A stretch of 64,000 nt of DNA from Aquilaria yunnanensis (taxonomy: Eukaryota; Streptophyta; Magnoliopsida; Malvales; Thymelaeaceae), in the NCBI GenBank assembly GCA_039654915.1, contig CM077598.1, forward strand, positions 72,940,041 to 73,004,040, read 5' to 3'. Numbering within the stretch: position 1 is the first letter of the stretch; each line of letters opens with the position of its first letter. Under the pieces are notes generated by a model that worked only from the letters and a program-made list of their open reading frames with translations, searched no databases and had not been told where the DNA came from. A program made the position numbers and the translations under genes. This document shows positions 48,331 to 59,615 of this stretch, in pieces.

Positions 48331-49940
48331 TTATATTACTCCAGCCGGAGGTGGTGGATGCTTTTTGGGACTTCGGTTCCGATGTCGGTCAAAATTGTAG
48401 TCCTCATCTTTCCCTTTCTTCTCTTCCTCCCTTCTTCCCTTCGAAGAGGGCATACGCAGGTAGCGCCGAAGTTGTCCCTGCTTGATCAGAGACTCAATGT
48501 ACTTTTTCAGCTGGAAATAGTCCTCGGTGTCGTGCCAATGGTCTCGATGAAACTGGCAAAACTTCTTCATGTTCCTTTTGTTGTCTGAGGTCATGGCCTT
48601 CGGTTGTTGGATAGTGGTCCCTTGCCTTTCCATGGCCATCAGTATGTTCGTTCTCTTGATATTCAAGGGAGTAAAGGAAACCGGCCTCTTCCCTCTTTGT
48701 TTCCGAGGTCTACCTCAATATCGGCAGGATACCGAGAGTGGTGACTCTGACCCTCGGGGTGATGATAGGATTTTGGGCCTCCCATCCTTAATTCCTCAGC
48801 TGTCATGTGTTGTTCAGCCCTTCGGTAAAATTCCCCGAGGGTGTCCGGGGGGTCCTTGGAGAACTCGTAGAAAAGCTATGAGTCTCTCCGAAGTCCCCTA
48901 ATCATTGCGAGGATATGGACTTCAAGACGGAAGTCCAGCACACTTAGGGCTTCTCGATTAAACCTCTTGACATAGTCACGGATCGTTTCCACATTCTTCT
49001 ACGCTATGTCGAACATTTGGACGGGCATCTTCGCCATCGGCCTACTTCCGATGAACTATTGAGTGAACGCCGTAGACAACTCCTGGAAACCCACTATGGT
49101 TCCGGGGGCTAAGGAGTTATACCACGCAGTCGCTGGCCCGGAGAGCGTGACCTCAAAACATTTGTAGAGGGTGGCGTCATTGGCACCATGCAGCACCATG
49201 CTGCGCCTGTACTTCGTTAGGTGCGCTTGGGGGTCACTACGTCCGTCGTATGTCTCTAAGCGTGGCACTCGAAAATCTCTTGGCATAGGGGCTTCTACTA
49301 CTGCTCGGATGAAGGATGATACATCTCCGATGAAGGTCTCCGACAACCTTGACCAGACGGGCTTCCGAGCGATCTATTTCTCTACCTTTTCCATCCTCTC
49401 CAGGATTTTCTTCATAAGGGCTGTAGTACCGGCCTCTTCTGGTTGCTTGGTGGCCCCTGATAACGGAGAGTAATGCCTCCTTTTTGGGGAGTAGCTGGGC
49501 CGATGGGGGGACTGGGACCTCCCGTATGGGGACGAACTTCACTGGCAGGAAGTCCTGGGCTCTCTTGAGATCGTTTCTCCAGCAGGACGTGCCCTAGTGG
49601 GTACGTCCTCTGCTGAAGACTCGTTGTGGGAGCCCTTACTTCACAAACTCCGGTGAGTAGATTTAGGACTTATTTCTCAAGGGACTGCTGTTGTGGAGGT
49701 CCTTCGGCCCGAAGGTATTTTAGGCCACTTTCGGTCCAATTGCTAAGTCATCTCGGCCACAATGGAGCACTGAAAATCTTTCAGAAAGCCCATCGTGACC
49801 GTTACAAGATGTTCGTCCTCAGGCAAAGAAGTTCCTGCGACAGGTTGTTCAGTTGCCGGTTGAGTTTCCGGTGCGGACGGGGGCCTCGGGAGTCCCTTGT
49901 CCTTAGAACCCTGAGTCTCAACAACGGCAACCTGGGAGTG
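48331..49940 (-). pseudogene. Tat A gag
   Basis: The N-terminal part is near 49540-49350. The retrotransposon gag domain follows at 49346-49056 ('PRDFRVPRLETYDGRSDPQAHL' style start, shortened here to its key residues P-x-L-x-x-Y-D-G, then 'ATAWYNSLAPGTI'). A C-terminal 'FCQFHRDHWHDTEDYFQLK' box at about 48560 is the zinc-knuckle-like signature of Tat gag. Frame changes separate the parts. The 182-codon and shorter plus-strand frames opposite are shadows. Confidence 0.85.
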
Positions 49941-49944
49941 AGTT

Positions 49945-49962
49945 CCCACAGATGGCGCCAAA
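49945..49962 (-). other. primer binding site, Tat A
   Basis: TTTGGCGCCATCTGTGGG on the minus strand starts right after the 5' LTR end. This is the usual primer-site sequence of plant Tat/Retand-like elements. Confidence 0.85.
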
Positions 49963-50825
49963 TGATGCCCACTGGCATCCTCGTTGTGTGACATAGTGGC
50001 CTGAAGCAGGGACTTCCGGTATGAAGTTGTCTGAATGAGAGACTCCCGATGAGAAGGTGGCTGCAAGACTCAGAAAAATGAGGGTTAGAGACTCCCCGGA
50101 ATGTGTTTTCGGGGGAGGAGCCTCCGATGCCCAAGTCAGTAAGGGTAGTAAAAAGTAGAGTGGAGAATAGAGTGCAGAGAGAGTCTTCCCTGTTCTTACC
50201 AAGGTCTTCCTAAGTATTTGTAAGAGGGCATAGGGAAGAGGTCATTTGACATAGCCTGTTAAGATTATGACACGTGTCCGGCCAGATTTGATCCGTACTT
50301 CTGCAGACAGGTACCTTCAGCTGGCCCTAGGCCGTTCTAGCCAGGGGTGCCGGCGAAGTTACTGTGACAGGGGTGTCTGTGGAAGAGGTGTCTATGGCAG
50401 GGGCGTGTGCAAGCTCTCTATGTCAGAGGCTCCTTAACCTTTTTTGTTGTATCTTCTCGAGACCCCTTCGGGGAATGAGACCCACTTCGGCAAGATATCA
50501 TCACCGAGGGCCATTATGATAAGTTCTTTGGCGGAACGGGGCACTTCCGGGAGACGTTCTCCCATGCCGAGGATGGGGATTTATCCTTCTGAGGTCGGTA
50601 GGTTTGCAAAACTCGAAGGCGATGAAAAACACCTTCCCCCGAAGTTGGTCACGTCACCTTTTGGAGGTCAATCCCGCTATTTCTCAAGGTTGGTGGTGAG
50701 TCACCGAGGTCAGGCAGTCAGGCATAGTGCGAGCCCTCTCTCCCGAGGTTGGTTACTCTTCCTTTCCGATGGGTGTTGCCCACCAGACAACCTGGGAATT
50801 CTAAGGGTAATACCTTTGGCTATCA
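49963..50825 (-). repeat. Tat A 5' LTR, 863 bp
   Basis: TGATGCCC...GGCTATCA on the plus strand. The TATA box position reads TATTTGTA on the plus strand (about 50214) where the 3' LTR has TATTTATA, so the promoter box is damaged in this copy. By eye the two LTRs show many substitutions and indels, clearly more than the LTR pair of copia copy 2. Confidence 0.92.
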
Positions 50826-50830
50826 AGTTG

Positions 50831-51065
50831 AGAACCATCTCCTTCACCAAAATTGTTTGCTGGCGTTGGCTCCATCTTTTCAACATCATCATTAGAAAGT
50901 TGATTGTCGAGCCCCAAGTCGTATTGAGCGATATTGAATTGCTCGTCATCATCGATTTGTTGGATTTGAGCCTCACAGATCACCGGTCATGAAACGGCAC
51001 GAAAAAAGGACCTCAAACGATGCGGATGAAGAGGTTGAGGCCTTTCCCTTTCCTTTTGATGCCAT
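50831..51065 (-). pseudogene. hAT transposase, N-terminal part cut off by Tat insertion
   Basis: From an ATG at 51065 the minus strand reads a Lys/Ser-rich start ('MASKGKGKASTSSSAS'). After a stop and frame change, an acidic stretch follows ('DDDEQFNIAQYDLGLD'), typical of the poorly conserved N-terminus of hAT transposases ahead of the BED finger. It breaks off at the Tat LTR and resumes at 29791. The continuity is positional: the two halves flank the Tat element together with its 5-bp duplication. Confidence 0.7.
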
Positions 51066-51566
51066 TTGTGTGAGAATAAATTGATAAGATGATGAACTTT
51101 GGAAGTAATTATGGAAAGATTAAGAAAAAATGAAGAAAATAAGGTTGAGAGCTTAAAGAAAATGAGAAAATGTATTAGAATAGAGGGAGAGATTGTTAAG
51201 ATTGATGTGAAGAAAATGTGGAAATGACCTCCTTATCTATAAAGAAAGGACTTTTTGTTTTTACTAAAAAGCCCTCAGAATATAGTTGTTGGGGGGCAAA
51301 AAAGTAATTATGGGGTCCAAAAAAATACTGTAGGCCGTTACAAGGACCTATAGTGTAATTATGCCTTTTTTCTTTAATTAGGAGTCATTGGAGCGTTGAT
51401 TGCCCTTTGGGATAGAACCGGACTGGCCAGGTCCGCGTGCCGGGCTCGATTCCAAATTGGGCCGTGCTGAGCCCACTTCAAGCCTTCTTCTCCCTTAGGC
51501 CCATAACTGCCCCTCCCTCTTCCGTGCTTTACCCAAGCCCGTGCCAAGCTAGGTTTGACCTGGGCC

Positions 51567-51596
51567 GGTCCCGACTCGCCCCTTTGAACATCTCTA
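51567..51596 (-). repeat. hAT right terminal inverted repeat
   Basis: On the minus strand it begins TAGAGATGTTCA, matching the left end apart from a few substitutions. It is followed on the plus strand by GTTCCACA. Confidence 0.8.
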
Positions 51597-53436
51597 GTTC
51601 CACATTTGAGAGAACCATGAATTTTTTTGTTGGATCTGGTTCCATATGAAACCAAATCGAATTGGAACCGAACTTGAGGTATATTTATAAATATGTAATA
51701 AAAATTATGATATTACTAAATTGCTCATATATTTATGTATGACATGTACATTACTAAATTCGTCATATATTTATGTCTGAACATATACATTTAAACATGT
51801 ACATTAAATGTTATAATATTACTAAATTGCTTATATACTAAGAACATGTTCATTGAAATGTGGATTAAACTGTGTATTATATTGAACATTCTTAAATTGG
51901 TTGTGGATGCAAATTTTTTGGGTTATGAAGTTGTTAACTGTTATATTTATATGATAAGAATTGAAAAACCTGAGAGCCAGAATCCAAAAAACCAGACTTA
52001 TGATTTTGGTTTTTTCGGTTCTTGGTTCTTAGGTTGGTTAGAATTTTTTAAAACTATCATTATTTTGAGTTAGTTCGGTTCCACAAAAAAACCAAACGAA
52101 CCTAATACATCCTCATCCCTACTTGTAAGTACTAGACCTCTTTCGTTAATGGATATAACTATCCTTCAATAAATAACATATATAATACTTATTGCAATAA
52201 AAAACTTATTGTTTTAAATATCTACATTAGACATAATAAGTTTTGCAAATGATCATTCATTTAAGTTTAACGCGCTTTTGGGCTGAACATGAATATCAAA
52301 ATTCAGCCTCGAACAATTTGAGCTCAAGTACAATAGTACTGATAATTTAATATGACAAACTCAAGTCTAGTGGGCTCGAGACTTGGCGTAGCTCCTTTAC
52401 ACCCATACACAGGGCATGGAAAATCATCCATGTGGGTCATGGGGCATGTGTTGCTTGTACGCCAACAGACCCACACCAGTCGGGCTACGCAAACCAGGTT
52501 GTCAGCAGGTTTCTGGCCCGGTCTGGTGCGTGTTCTAGCGCGTAGCGATCACCCCCCTGAGCTGAACAGCCCGGAAAGGTAAACATGCTCCTAGAGTAAA
52601 ATGTGAGTGGCAATAAAAAGCTCAATATCAATGCTGAAATAACAAAACTGAGATGTTCCAACCTGCCATATTTTGAGCAGGAGACTATATTCATCGATTC
52701 ACACCCAAGTCTCTTACAACAGCCCTCATTACCTATTCAATCATCTTTACATAAGATGCCTCCAAATTATCTTCTTCCGATCAGTTATCTATGAAAGATT
52801 AAAGCCTAGGATACTGGTGATGGATATGACGAAATGAGATTAAACAACGGTAACAAGCAATGATTAACATAAGACCTACCATGGTGATGGCAAGGCAGTA
52901 TCACAGTTCCCTTTCAAAGAGGTTGCCTGAAGCAGCACCCTGCCCAGGCATGAAGAGTTCACAAGCAAATACCGGCCTTTTTTTTTCATGAATACAACTT
53001 TCATCCATGACTTGTGGTAAAAAAAAAAAAGGATCAGGTGGACATTTAGAATTATTAAGCTTCTACCAATGTAAATGAAAGGAAATCACAGTAACAAATA
53101 CAAAGTACACAACTAACCATCATTTCATAACTATACAAATCTGTGAAGGACAGGAAGTATCTTAAACGTACCTGTCATTACAACACACCCAACAATTGCT
53201 CTATGTGCTGTATGATCGATAAGAAAATCTCGAAAAACCAGTAATCAGAACCCGGACACCAGATTGCCACTGTGTTTGGTACAGTCACAAACTTAATGTG
53301 CTCCTCTCATACTGAAGGGGAGTTTGTTCCTCCACCATCCAAAGTCCATAAAAGAACTTCCCAACAACACGCGTTGGAAAAATATCAGAAAGAAAGCCTC
53401 AAATGGAAAAATGAAGTCCAGAACTCAAAGGAACCT
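51597..53436. other. AT-rich flank downstream of the ALKBH9-like gene
   Basis: At 51700-51850 an 'ATTACTAAATTGCTCATATA' block recurs three times in diverged form, an old tandem repeat. From about 51960 to 52110 there are FFGSWF-like and GGTTCGG words, as in some DNA-transposon ends, but without a provable partner. The part just left of 53437 probably holds the 3' UTR of the ALKBH9-like gene; I cannot place its poly(A) site. Confidence 0.5.
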
Positions 53437-56400
53437 TCATCTATCCAAATTTATCCTGAACCATGGCTTATAATCTTGTCCTCTTGTCGTGTGGGCTGAA
53501 TAATTCTGCTCTGATTGCTCACCAGCCTCTAATGGCCTACTAGATTCCTTTATACCCTCTCTTCTAAATGGCCGTCTTCTTGAACGATGATTATGTTCAG
53601 GTGATAACTGTTTTCTTACATTCTCTCCATACAACAACGGTTCGATCCCCAGCAAGTCAGGTTCAGGTGCATATCCTATTGGCCGTTTAGATTCATCCAT
53701 TCTCCTAAATGTGATTGATATCCTGGGGAGAAAAAATTAAATGCATAATATGAATCAAACCTCACATGTAGTCAATTAGAAGCAACTGCTGTGAAATAGT
53801 AAAAATATTTTGGAAGTCAAAATTCAACCTTTTTGCGGGAACTGCTGGAACACAATGCTTGGCCACATCAGCTCCATTACCATTCAAAACAAGTACTGAT
53901 CTGAAGGAACAAGAGACTTGATTTAGTTCAATAATGGAAAACATGCAACAACTGTCAATGTGATCTGTCTAAAATATCAAAGTTCTGCTTTGGCATTAGG
54001 TAGGGAACACGATATAAGACCAGATGGTGAAAGAAAAGAGCTCACCCCATTGGAAGAGGAATTGCAAGGGGACCATCAAATTCACCAGCACCAACAACCT
54101 TTAAGTTTGAGCCAAAAACTATGTTACACTCACTAAGAAATGAAACAGTACAAAAAGGGCGAACAAAATCATGATTGTCAATATGTGGAGGAATACAATC
54201 TCCTTCCTCATATATATTGACAATACAACTGTCTGGCACACATGTTGGAGGAAGAACGTGCCATCTAACTAGTCTTCTAATGATAACTTTGAAGAGATGT
54301 GGTAGAGGATCTACAAGCTCAGTTTGAAGAATGCCTGGAGGATTCCCATTTTTGTCCTGCAACCATGATATTAAAATGGCAAAACCAAACCTATTCAGTA
54401 CATTACGGTGACAATATTACAAGCACTATGAACTAATCTTCAAAACAAAAAACTTAAAAAAGAAAACACAGAATGAGAACCTACCACTGCATAATTGTAA
54501 CAACAACCAAATTGGATTGTGACACGTCCTTTACCTCTCATCCATTTCTGTGGTGCTGTGTATGTACGCTCTGCAGGAAATATTTCAGCATCAATCTTTG
54601 TAGGTCTCTATCATCTCTCATCATGAAAAAAAAAGGAAACGAAAATAGCTGCATTCTAATTATTGTGCATACATGCATGACAAATAACAAGTGCAAAGCA
54701 TGAAGCATCACACAGGTAAGTGGATTGCTAATGAAAATAAGCAATGATTATTACTCCCTCCGTTTCACAAAAATTGACCCTTTTACTATTCATAACAATT
54801 AATTTATGATTTTATTTATTTTAAAATTTATTATAAAAATATGAATATTTTATATGAAAACGAAACTTTAAAGATTATAGTAGTTTCTAAATATCACTTT
54901 TGAGAATTTTTTTTTATACATATTAATATGAATTTATTCAAGTCAAACTTTAGTAAAAAAAAGTAAAAGGGTCAATTAATGCGAAATCGAGGGAGTATAA
55001 TATTAGTGTATATGAAACTAATAAGAATAGCATTTGTGAACCTAGAATTGCATTGCCATAAAGATCCACAAATGCAAATCAACATTATCTAGTCAGCCTA
55101 CACAATGAAACCTGTCTCAAGAAAAACAGCCACAAATGTATGGGCAATCCAATGAACCATGACCCTGTTGAACCAAGACATGTTCACACAGGAGGTAAAA
55201 TAGAAAATCAGACATACAAGTTCCTTGTTCAGTTCGTGAAGGTGCATTCATCCTAGTTTAAAAATAAACGTTTTATTTCAATTGTTTTTTACTTTTTTTT
55301 TTGCTTTTATAATCTTCTACTATATGAAAATTATTACTCTATCTTCTCGATTATCACTTGAATAAAATGTTTCTATAAATAATGAACTCGTATAAAATTT
55401 TCACGTTTCCCTAAGTGAAAAAGAAAAGATTATAATGAAAACATGCTTTTGCAGAAGAGATAATCAAAATTGCTTTCAGAACATCATAAAGAGTTGTCTT
55501 TCATTTGGTGCACAAGTTTCAAAAAATAGATAGGTGTTTTCACCCTGAAGGGACTGATGTTTTCCTCTGTTTCTAAGGTTCACTGTGGTAAATGGCACAA
55601 ATCTTTAAAACAAAAGTTCTCTTCCTTCAAGTGCTCCCAATTAGGTGAATAAGACAGCCACTTAACGAAGGAATAAACAGGCCTCTGGAGGATTGATTGA
55701 TGTCAATTAAGATAGGTTGACATCTTTCACATGAAAAGTACAACACAAGCAAAAATGATAATCTCATCCAAAAAAAAAAAAGATGCCCAAGACCCAAACG
55801 TAGACAGTAATTGACAGCATACAGCACAAGTTGAATAGATATTGTAAGCTCCCCAGTAGAATGAATAAAAGATATTAGCAGGCTAAATGTGAAATTACTG
55901 ACCTTTCAGCTCTCCCTTTGTACCCATCTCCTGAAGTTGATAAACATACTCAACAATCCTATTCTGCTCCTTAGTACTGAAAACCCCTTTGTGGAGCTCA
56001 AGACCCTCCACAATATTAACTAACTTTCCCTTAATCCTCTCAAAACACATAAAATCTTTCTTCCTATTCAAATTCATAAATCGAATGTATTCTCTCTGAT
56101 CCCAAGACAACTTAGGCTTCTCAACAGGTACTGACTCCCTAGGCCCCACCTCAGCCACTTCCTTGTTTGACTCATGTTCTTGCTCATCATCTTCCTCAAG
56201 TTCATCTTCTTGAGCCATATCTGCCCAAGACATTCGACTACTAGGTGTTTCAAAGGAAGATGAGCTGTCCACCAATCCACTTGACGAGGCTTCTTGAACA
56301 GAGTCAGATAACTCCTCTGCCCCATCTTTCCAACTAACTAATGTATGCATATCTGGAGCTGCTCCATTGCTGCGACAACCATTGTCACATGATTCATCTG

Positions 56401-57081
56401 CATTCTGTGATGCTGTATTACTTGCAATGGAATGTGTCACATCTGCCTCGAGTTTCAGGGATCCCAAATCAGAACCAAGTTCTGCAATTTAAATAAGTAG
56501 ATGCCAAGTATCAGGAACTATACAGCAACACAAGATTTTTGCAGAAAATTCACGTTCTTCTCAGTTATGACTTCTGGAAAACATATTTTAGTTTAAAACA
56601 GAAACACAAATCTACACTAAGGCCACCCAACTTACTAGATACCTAAACGAAACAAAAATAAGGCTCGTTCACAAACAAAAAAAGTATGGTACTGGCCTTT
56701 TTTAGATATTTTTTTTTAAATAGTACTACAATAAATACAAAAAATTTTATAAATTTCCTATCTCGGTTGTCACTCTAAATCAAGCTAATATAGAAAGCTA
56801 AAAAAAAAAGATGATCCCTAAATCAAGCTAATAAGGACAACTAACAGTGAAAAAGACGAACCAAAATTCAAAATTTGAAGCCAAAACGAAGCTGAGAAAG
56901 CGAAGTAACCTGGATCGATGGAGCGGATCCGGTCGGAAAGCTTCTGGGAGCATAGGCGGCATAGGCCTCTGGAAAGAAAGGGAAGCCAAGTGGTGAGGAA
57001 TTCAGACGCGATTTTCAGCTCTGATGCCTGGTACTTGACCAAGAATGGGTCGTTCTTCTTAAGCCGATCCAGATCGTTCAT
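53437..57081 (-). CDS. ALKBH9B: ALKBH9-type RNA (m6A) demethylase, six exons, 501 aa
   Basis: Exons on the minus strand: 57081-56910, 56481-55903, 54570-54485, 54356-54046, 53900-53829, 53722-53437. All introns are GT-AG, phases agree, and the 1506-nt sum gives 501 residues, near the size I recall for Arabidopsis ALKBH9B. The N-terminal third is acidic/Ser-rich. Then come 'YIRFMNLNRKKDFMCFERIKGKLVNI' style residues ahead of the 2OG-Fe(II) oxygenase fold. Iron ligands: His337-x-Asp339 (in PPHIDNHDF) and His398 (AKHCVP). 2-oxoglutarate contacts: Arg407 and Arg413 in an R-x5-R spacing. The C-terminus is basic and Arg-rich. The family removes N6-methyl groups from adenosine in RNA, mainly in the cytoplasm. 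No inactivating change is seen. The assignment to 9B rather than 9A/9C is from sequence memory; ALKBH10B is less likely because its block after the second His differs. Confidence 0.92.
54754..54995. mobile_element. Stowaway-type MITE, 242 bp, in intron 2 of the ALKBH9-like gene
   Basis: The ends start CTCCCTCCGTTTCAC and, on the minus strand, CTCCCTCGATTTCGC. The inverted repeats extend for about 34 bp with five mismatches and include AATTGACCCTTTTACT on both sides. The flanking dinucleotide TA is duplicated (54752-54753, 54996-54997). CTCCCTCCGT ends, TA target and AT-rich centre are the Stowaway (Tc1/mariner-related) hallmarks. It lies in the 1332-bp intron between exons 2 and 3, well away from the splice sites. 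Confidence 0.95.
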
Positions 57082-58053
57082 GACACCTGAATCCGGATGT
57101 CGGTGCTGATTTGTGAAGATCCGTGCTCGGAGACGAGAGAAAAAATCTGAACAAGATTCGAGCTGGTTTCGCTGGAGAGCTTGGTCGACCAGTTGGTAAG
57201 GTGTAAGAATCAGGACAAAGCCTTGGTCTTGACGTCACTTGTAAATATTCTACGAGGGCTTCAGTGTAATAAAAGAGATGTCGGATGTTGGGCCTGTTGA
57301 ACTTCGACCAGTTGCTTTGTCTCCTGGGCCAGACTTATTAATCATGTATTAACGTTTTAGAAATGACATACTGGTGAATGTTCAAATCTACCTTTTATTA
57401 TCTTAACTAATTCTCTTCTTTCCTCTTTGCCCAGATTGTGTCTTCATCTTCTTCAACCGACGATGGCGGCATTTCTTGATCACGAACATTATGTTCAACT
57501 CACCAGGTCAAGAACGACTCCAATTTGGTTCTCAAATCCGTCACTCTTGTTAAGCTGTCCATTGCACTTAAACTAACGATTCCAATGACTCATAGCAATG
57601 ACGTGGTAAATTCCTTCAAATGCAGAAGATATATTTGATAGTGAAGCATTGCAAGCTATCTAGGACAATCATTTCCTTTGAGTGCAATAGCACAAGAATG
57701 GGGTAAATTCATGTTTGAATTATTAGAAATCAAGGATGTGGTCCTGGATGTTCTGCTGAGTCAAAAACTATCCATTGAAATTAGTAGCCCGTTCCCAATT
57801 TTCTGGGGATCTTTTAAGTGGTGGTCAATAAATATTTTTCTCATAGTTATCAAAGTCCAACACAATCTCGGATGTGTTCTTGAATATTAACCTTAGAGAA
57901 AGATATTCTAAACTTAAAAATTAGTTAGGGTAGCACCAATTAAGATTTACATCTAGAGCATCTGAAGTTAAGGATCTAATTCATGAACTTGAAGACCAGA
58001 ATGCATATCTTATCCAATAGCTACAGGATGAATCTGAACAACATAAGAATTGC
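57082..58053. other. Upstream region of the ALKBH9-like gene, no other gene recognised
   Basis: The bases just right of 57081 should hold the 5' UTR and promoter on the minus strand; I see no clear TATA box. Further right, about 57960-58050 can be read on the plus strand as a short coiled-coil-like stretch ending in a stop, but no family is recognisable. Tat B starts at 58054. Confidence 0.45.
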
Positions 58054-58936
58054 TGATGGCGTGGCGTTCGCCATCATTTGTGTTTCCGCCGTGGTCTATG
58101 GTTGAATGTCGCGCGTGGCCGTCCGGTGATGGATGGTGGTGGCCGAAAAAGGTTCCCAGTGCTGGAGAGAACCTGAGAAATGGGACGCCCTCACGTGGTC
58201 CAGCCTGAAAAACGGAGAAAACAGGGGTTAGGAGGTCCCCGGAGTGGTTTTCCGGGGAGGAGCCTCCAACGCCCAAGTCAGTGCTTTTAAATGACGAAGG
58301 GTAAGCACAAAATAGATTTGCCGGGAGGGTTTCTCTGGTATGCACGGAAGGGAAAGAATCTCACCGGAGGTGTTTTTCCGACATGTTTTTAGAGAAAAGA
58401 GAAGGCTAGAACTTTGGAGTCTTCTTTTGGCCCCCCTTTCTCAGGAGCCTTTCCTGCTATAAATAGGGGAAAATAGGCCCCTCTGATTGTGACACGTGTA
58501 TGGACAGATGCCATTCGTACCTCTAAGCAGAAAAAGGGGCCAGCCGCGTGCAGGCTTTCTCGGGCAGTGATTTGTCGAGAATCGTGTCTCAGTGTGCCAG
58601 AGCACAGACTACAGTGGCTTGTCAGAATGCTTGAGGTCAACGTCTGGTGCGTACAGGCGAACATGTCAGAGACTCATTTGCGTCCTGCATCGCTCCGCCG
58701 AAGTCCCTTCGGCCGACGTTACTTTTTAGTGGGACGAACAGGGACCTTTTCCCGGGGTAATACCGTCTCTCCGGGGTTACCCACTCTTCCGAAGTGGGTT
58801 CATTCGTCTTCCGAGGGAGAGGTGATATAGCAAATTTCCAAGGTCGGTGCGATGGGGCTTCCAAGGTCATATATGTCAGGCGTGTGGCCTCCTCCCCCGA
58901 AAATCAGTAGTCAGGGCGATGGCACTTCGGCCATCA
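58054..58936 (-). repeat. Tat B 3' LTR, 883 bp
   Basis: TGATGGCG...GGCCATCA on the plus strand, with 7-base inverted ends (TGATGGC/GCCATCA). The next bases on the right give a minus-strand purine tract (58937-58954). No second copy is in the window, so its extent rests on its ends, the purine tract and its similarity to the Tat A LTR. Confidence 0.8.
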
Positions 58937-58954
58937 CATGCCCTCCTTCGAGAA
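58937..58954 (-). other. polypurine tract, Tat B
   Basis: Minus strand TTCTCGAAGGAGGGCATG, directly before the 3' LTR. Compare AAGGGGGCATG in Tat A. Confidence 0.65.
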
Positions 58955-59297
58955 GCTGAAGTGTGACTTCAGCTTGTAGCCCTTCCGGGAGCACTTTTAG
59001 AGGATTCAGCTTATATCATTTGCAAGGAAGGTACTTCACCATTTTAAGGGCGTAGTCTACTCGGGCGGATGTCGCATAGCTGTCTTTTGGTGTCTTCGAG
59101 ATTTCCAATCTTGTCTTTTCAGTCTCGGATCAGTGGACTGTCATGCCTTAGAAAACATGCCCTAGTTTTTCATGATAGCCGACACGTGGCAAGCGCCGAT
59201 TGGTTTGGCGCGTCTTTTTGCGTGGGAGGAGTAATTATGGTGACTTTTCGCTCCCACGCAGTAGTTATGACGCCTTTTCAATTGCCCTTCCCTGCTC

Positions 59298-59304
59298 TAT
59301 ATAA
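59298..59304 (+). promoter_or_regulatory. TATA box of the Tat B antisense ORF
   Basis: TATATAA in a CTCTATATAAGCC context, about 310 bp before the ORF ATG, on the strand opposite to the retroelement. A pyrimidine-rich stretch follows, as is common in plant 5' UTRs. A 3' splice-site-like CCCCTTTTTCAG just before the ATG (59616) suggests a non-coding first exon. Confidence 0.5.
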
Positions 59305-59615
59305 GCCTTTCCTATGTGACTTCTTATTTGTTTTTTCCTTGCTCTTGCCTTTGCTCTCGTTTTTTCTTGCCTTTTCCATCTCTTTCAGCGACGGTCTGTA
59401 CGGTGGAGCGATTTCTGGTGATTATTTACGACGGCTTTTCTTTTAGCAACGGTCTGCACAGCGGAGCGATTTCCAGTGATTTTTTACGACGGCATCCAGG
59501 AATCCTGATTTCGGCAAGGCTTTTCGTGAGTGCCTTCTTTTGACTTCTGCCAACTTTTCAGTTTTTTGGCTAACCGTTTTTGGACTCATACTGATGCTTC
59601 TCCCCTTTTTCAGAG

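Larger units (their letters stand above)
29792..50825 (-). mobile_element. Ty3-gypsy Tat-type LTR retrotransposon A, with nested insertions
   Basis: On the minus strand: 5' LTR (50825-49963), primer site, gag, protease, reverse transcriptase/RNase H, the C-terminal end of integrase, a spacer, polypurine tract and 3' LTR (30673-29792). The flanking 5-mers GGTTG (29787-29791) and AGTTG (50826-50830) match at 4 of 5. It carries a copia composite (30705-43345) and a Del-like LTR fragment (44310-46325). Most of integrase is deleted at the latter. The Tat assignment rests on the gag style (CxxH...HDTEDxFQLK), the primer site and the pol sequence blocks. Confidence 0.9.
27453..51596 (-). mobile_element. 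hAT DNA transposon split by nested retrotransposons
   Basis: The left end (TAGAGGTGCTCACTGGGC) and the right end read inward on the minus strand (TAGAGATGTTCAAAGGGGC) form imperfect terminal inverted repeats running into GC-rich GGCCC-type sequence. They are flanked by 8-bp direct repeats, GTTCCATA (27445-27452) and GTTCCACA (51597-51604), matching at 7 of 8. Inside lie two halves of a BED-finger/hAT transposase in the right order on the minus strand. Subtracting the Tat insertion leaves about 3.1 kb, a normal size for an autonomous hAT element. It is the oldest layer of the stack. Confidence 0.88.

Noticed and set aside
50444..50992. 182-codon plus-strand ORF
   Set aside because: It crosses the boundary of the Tat A LTR into the hAT transposase start, and cannot be one gene.
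27204..52120. A second, outer hAT element with ends near 27204 (CAGGGGTATAAACC) and 52120 (TAGGGATGAG on the minus strand)
   Set aside because: The ends are only loosely alike and the flanking 8-mers do not match.
57678..57890. 70-codon plus-strand ORF upstream of the ALKBH9-like gene
   Set aside because: No recognisable domain, low-complexity residues and no supporting neighbours.
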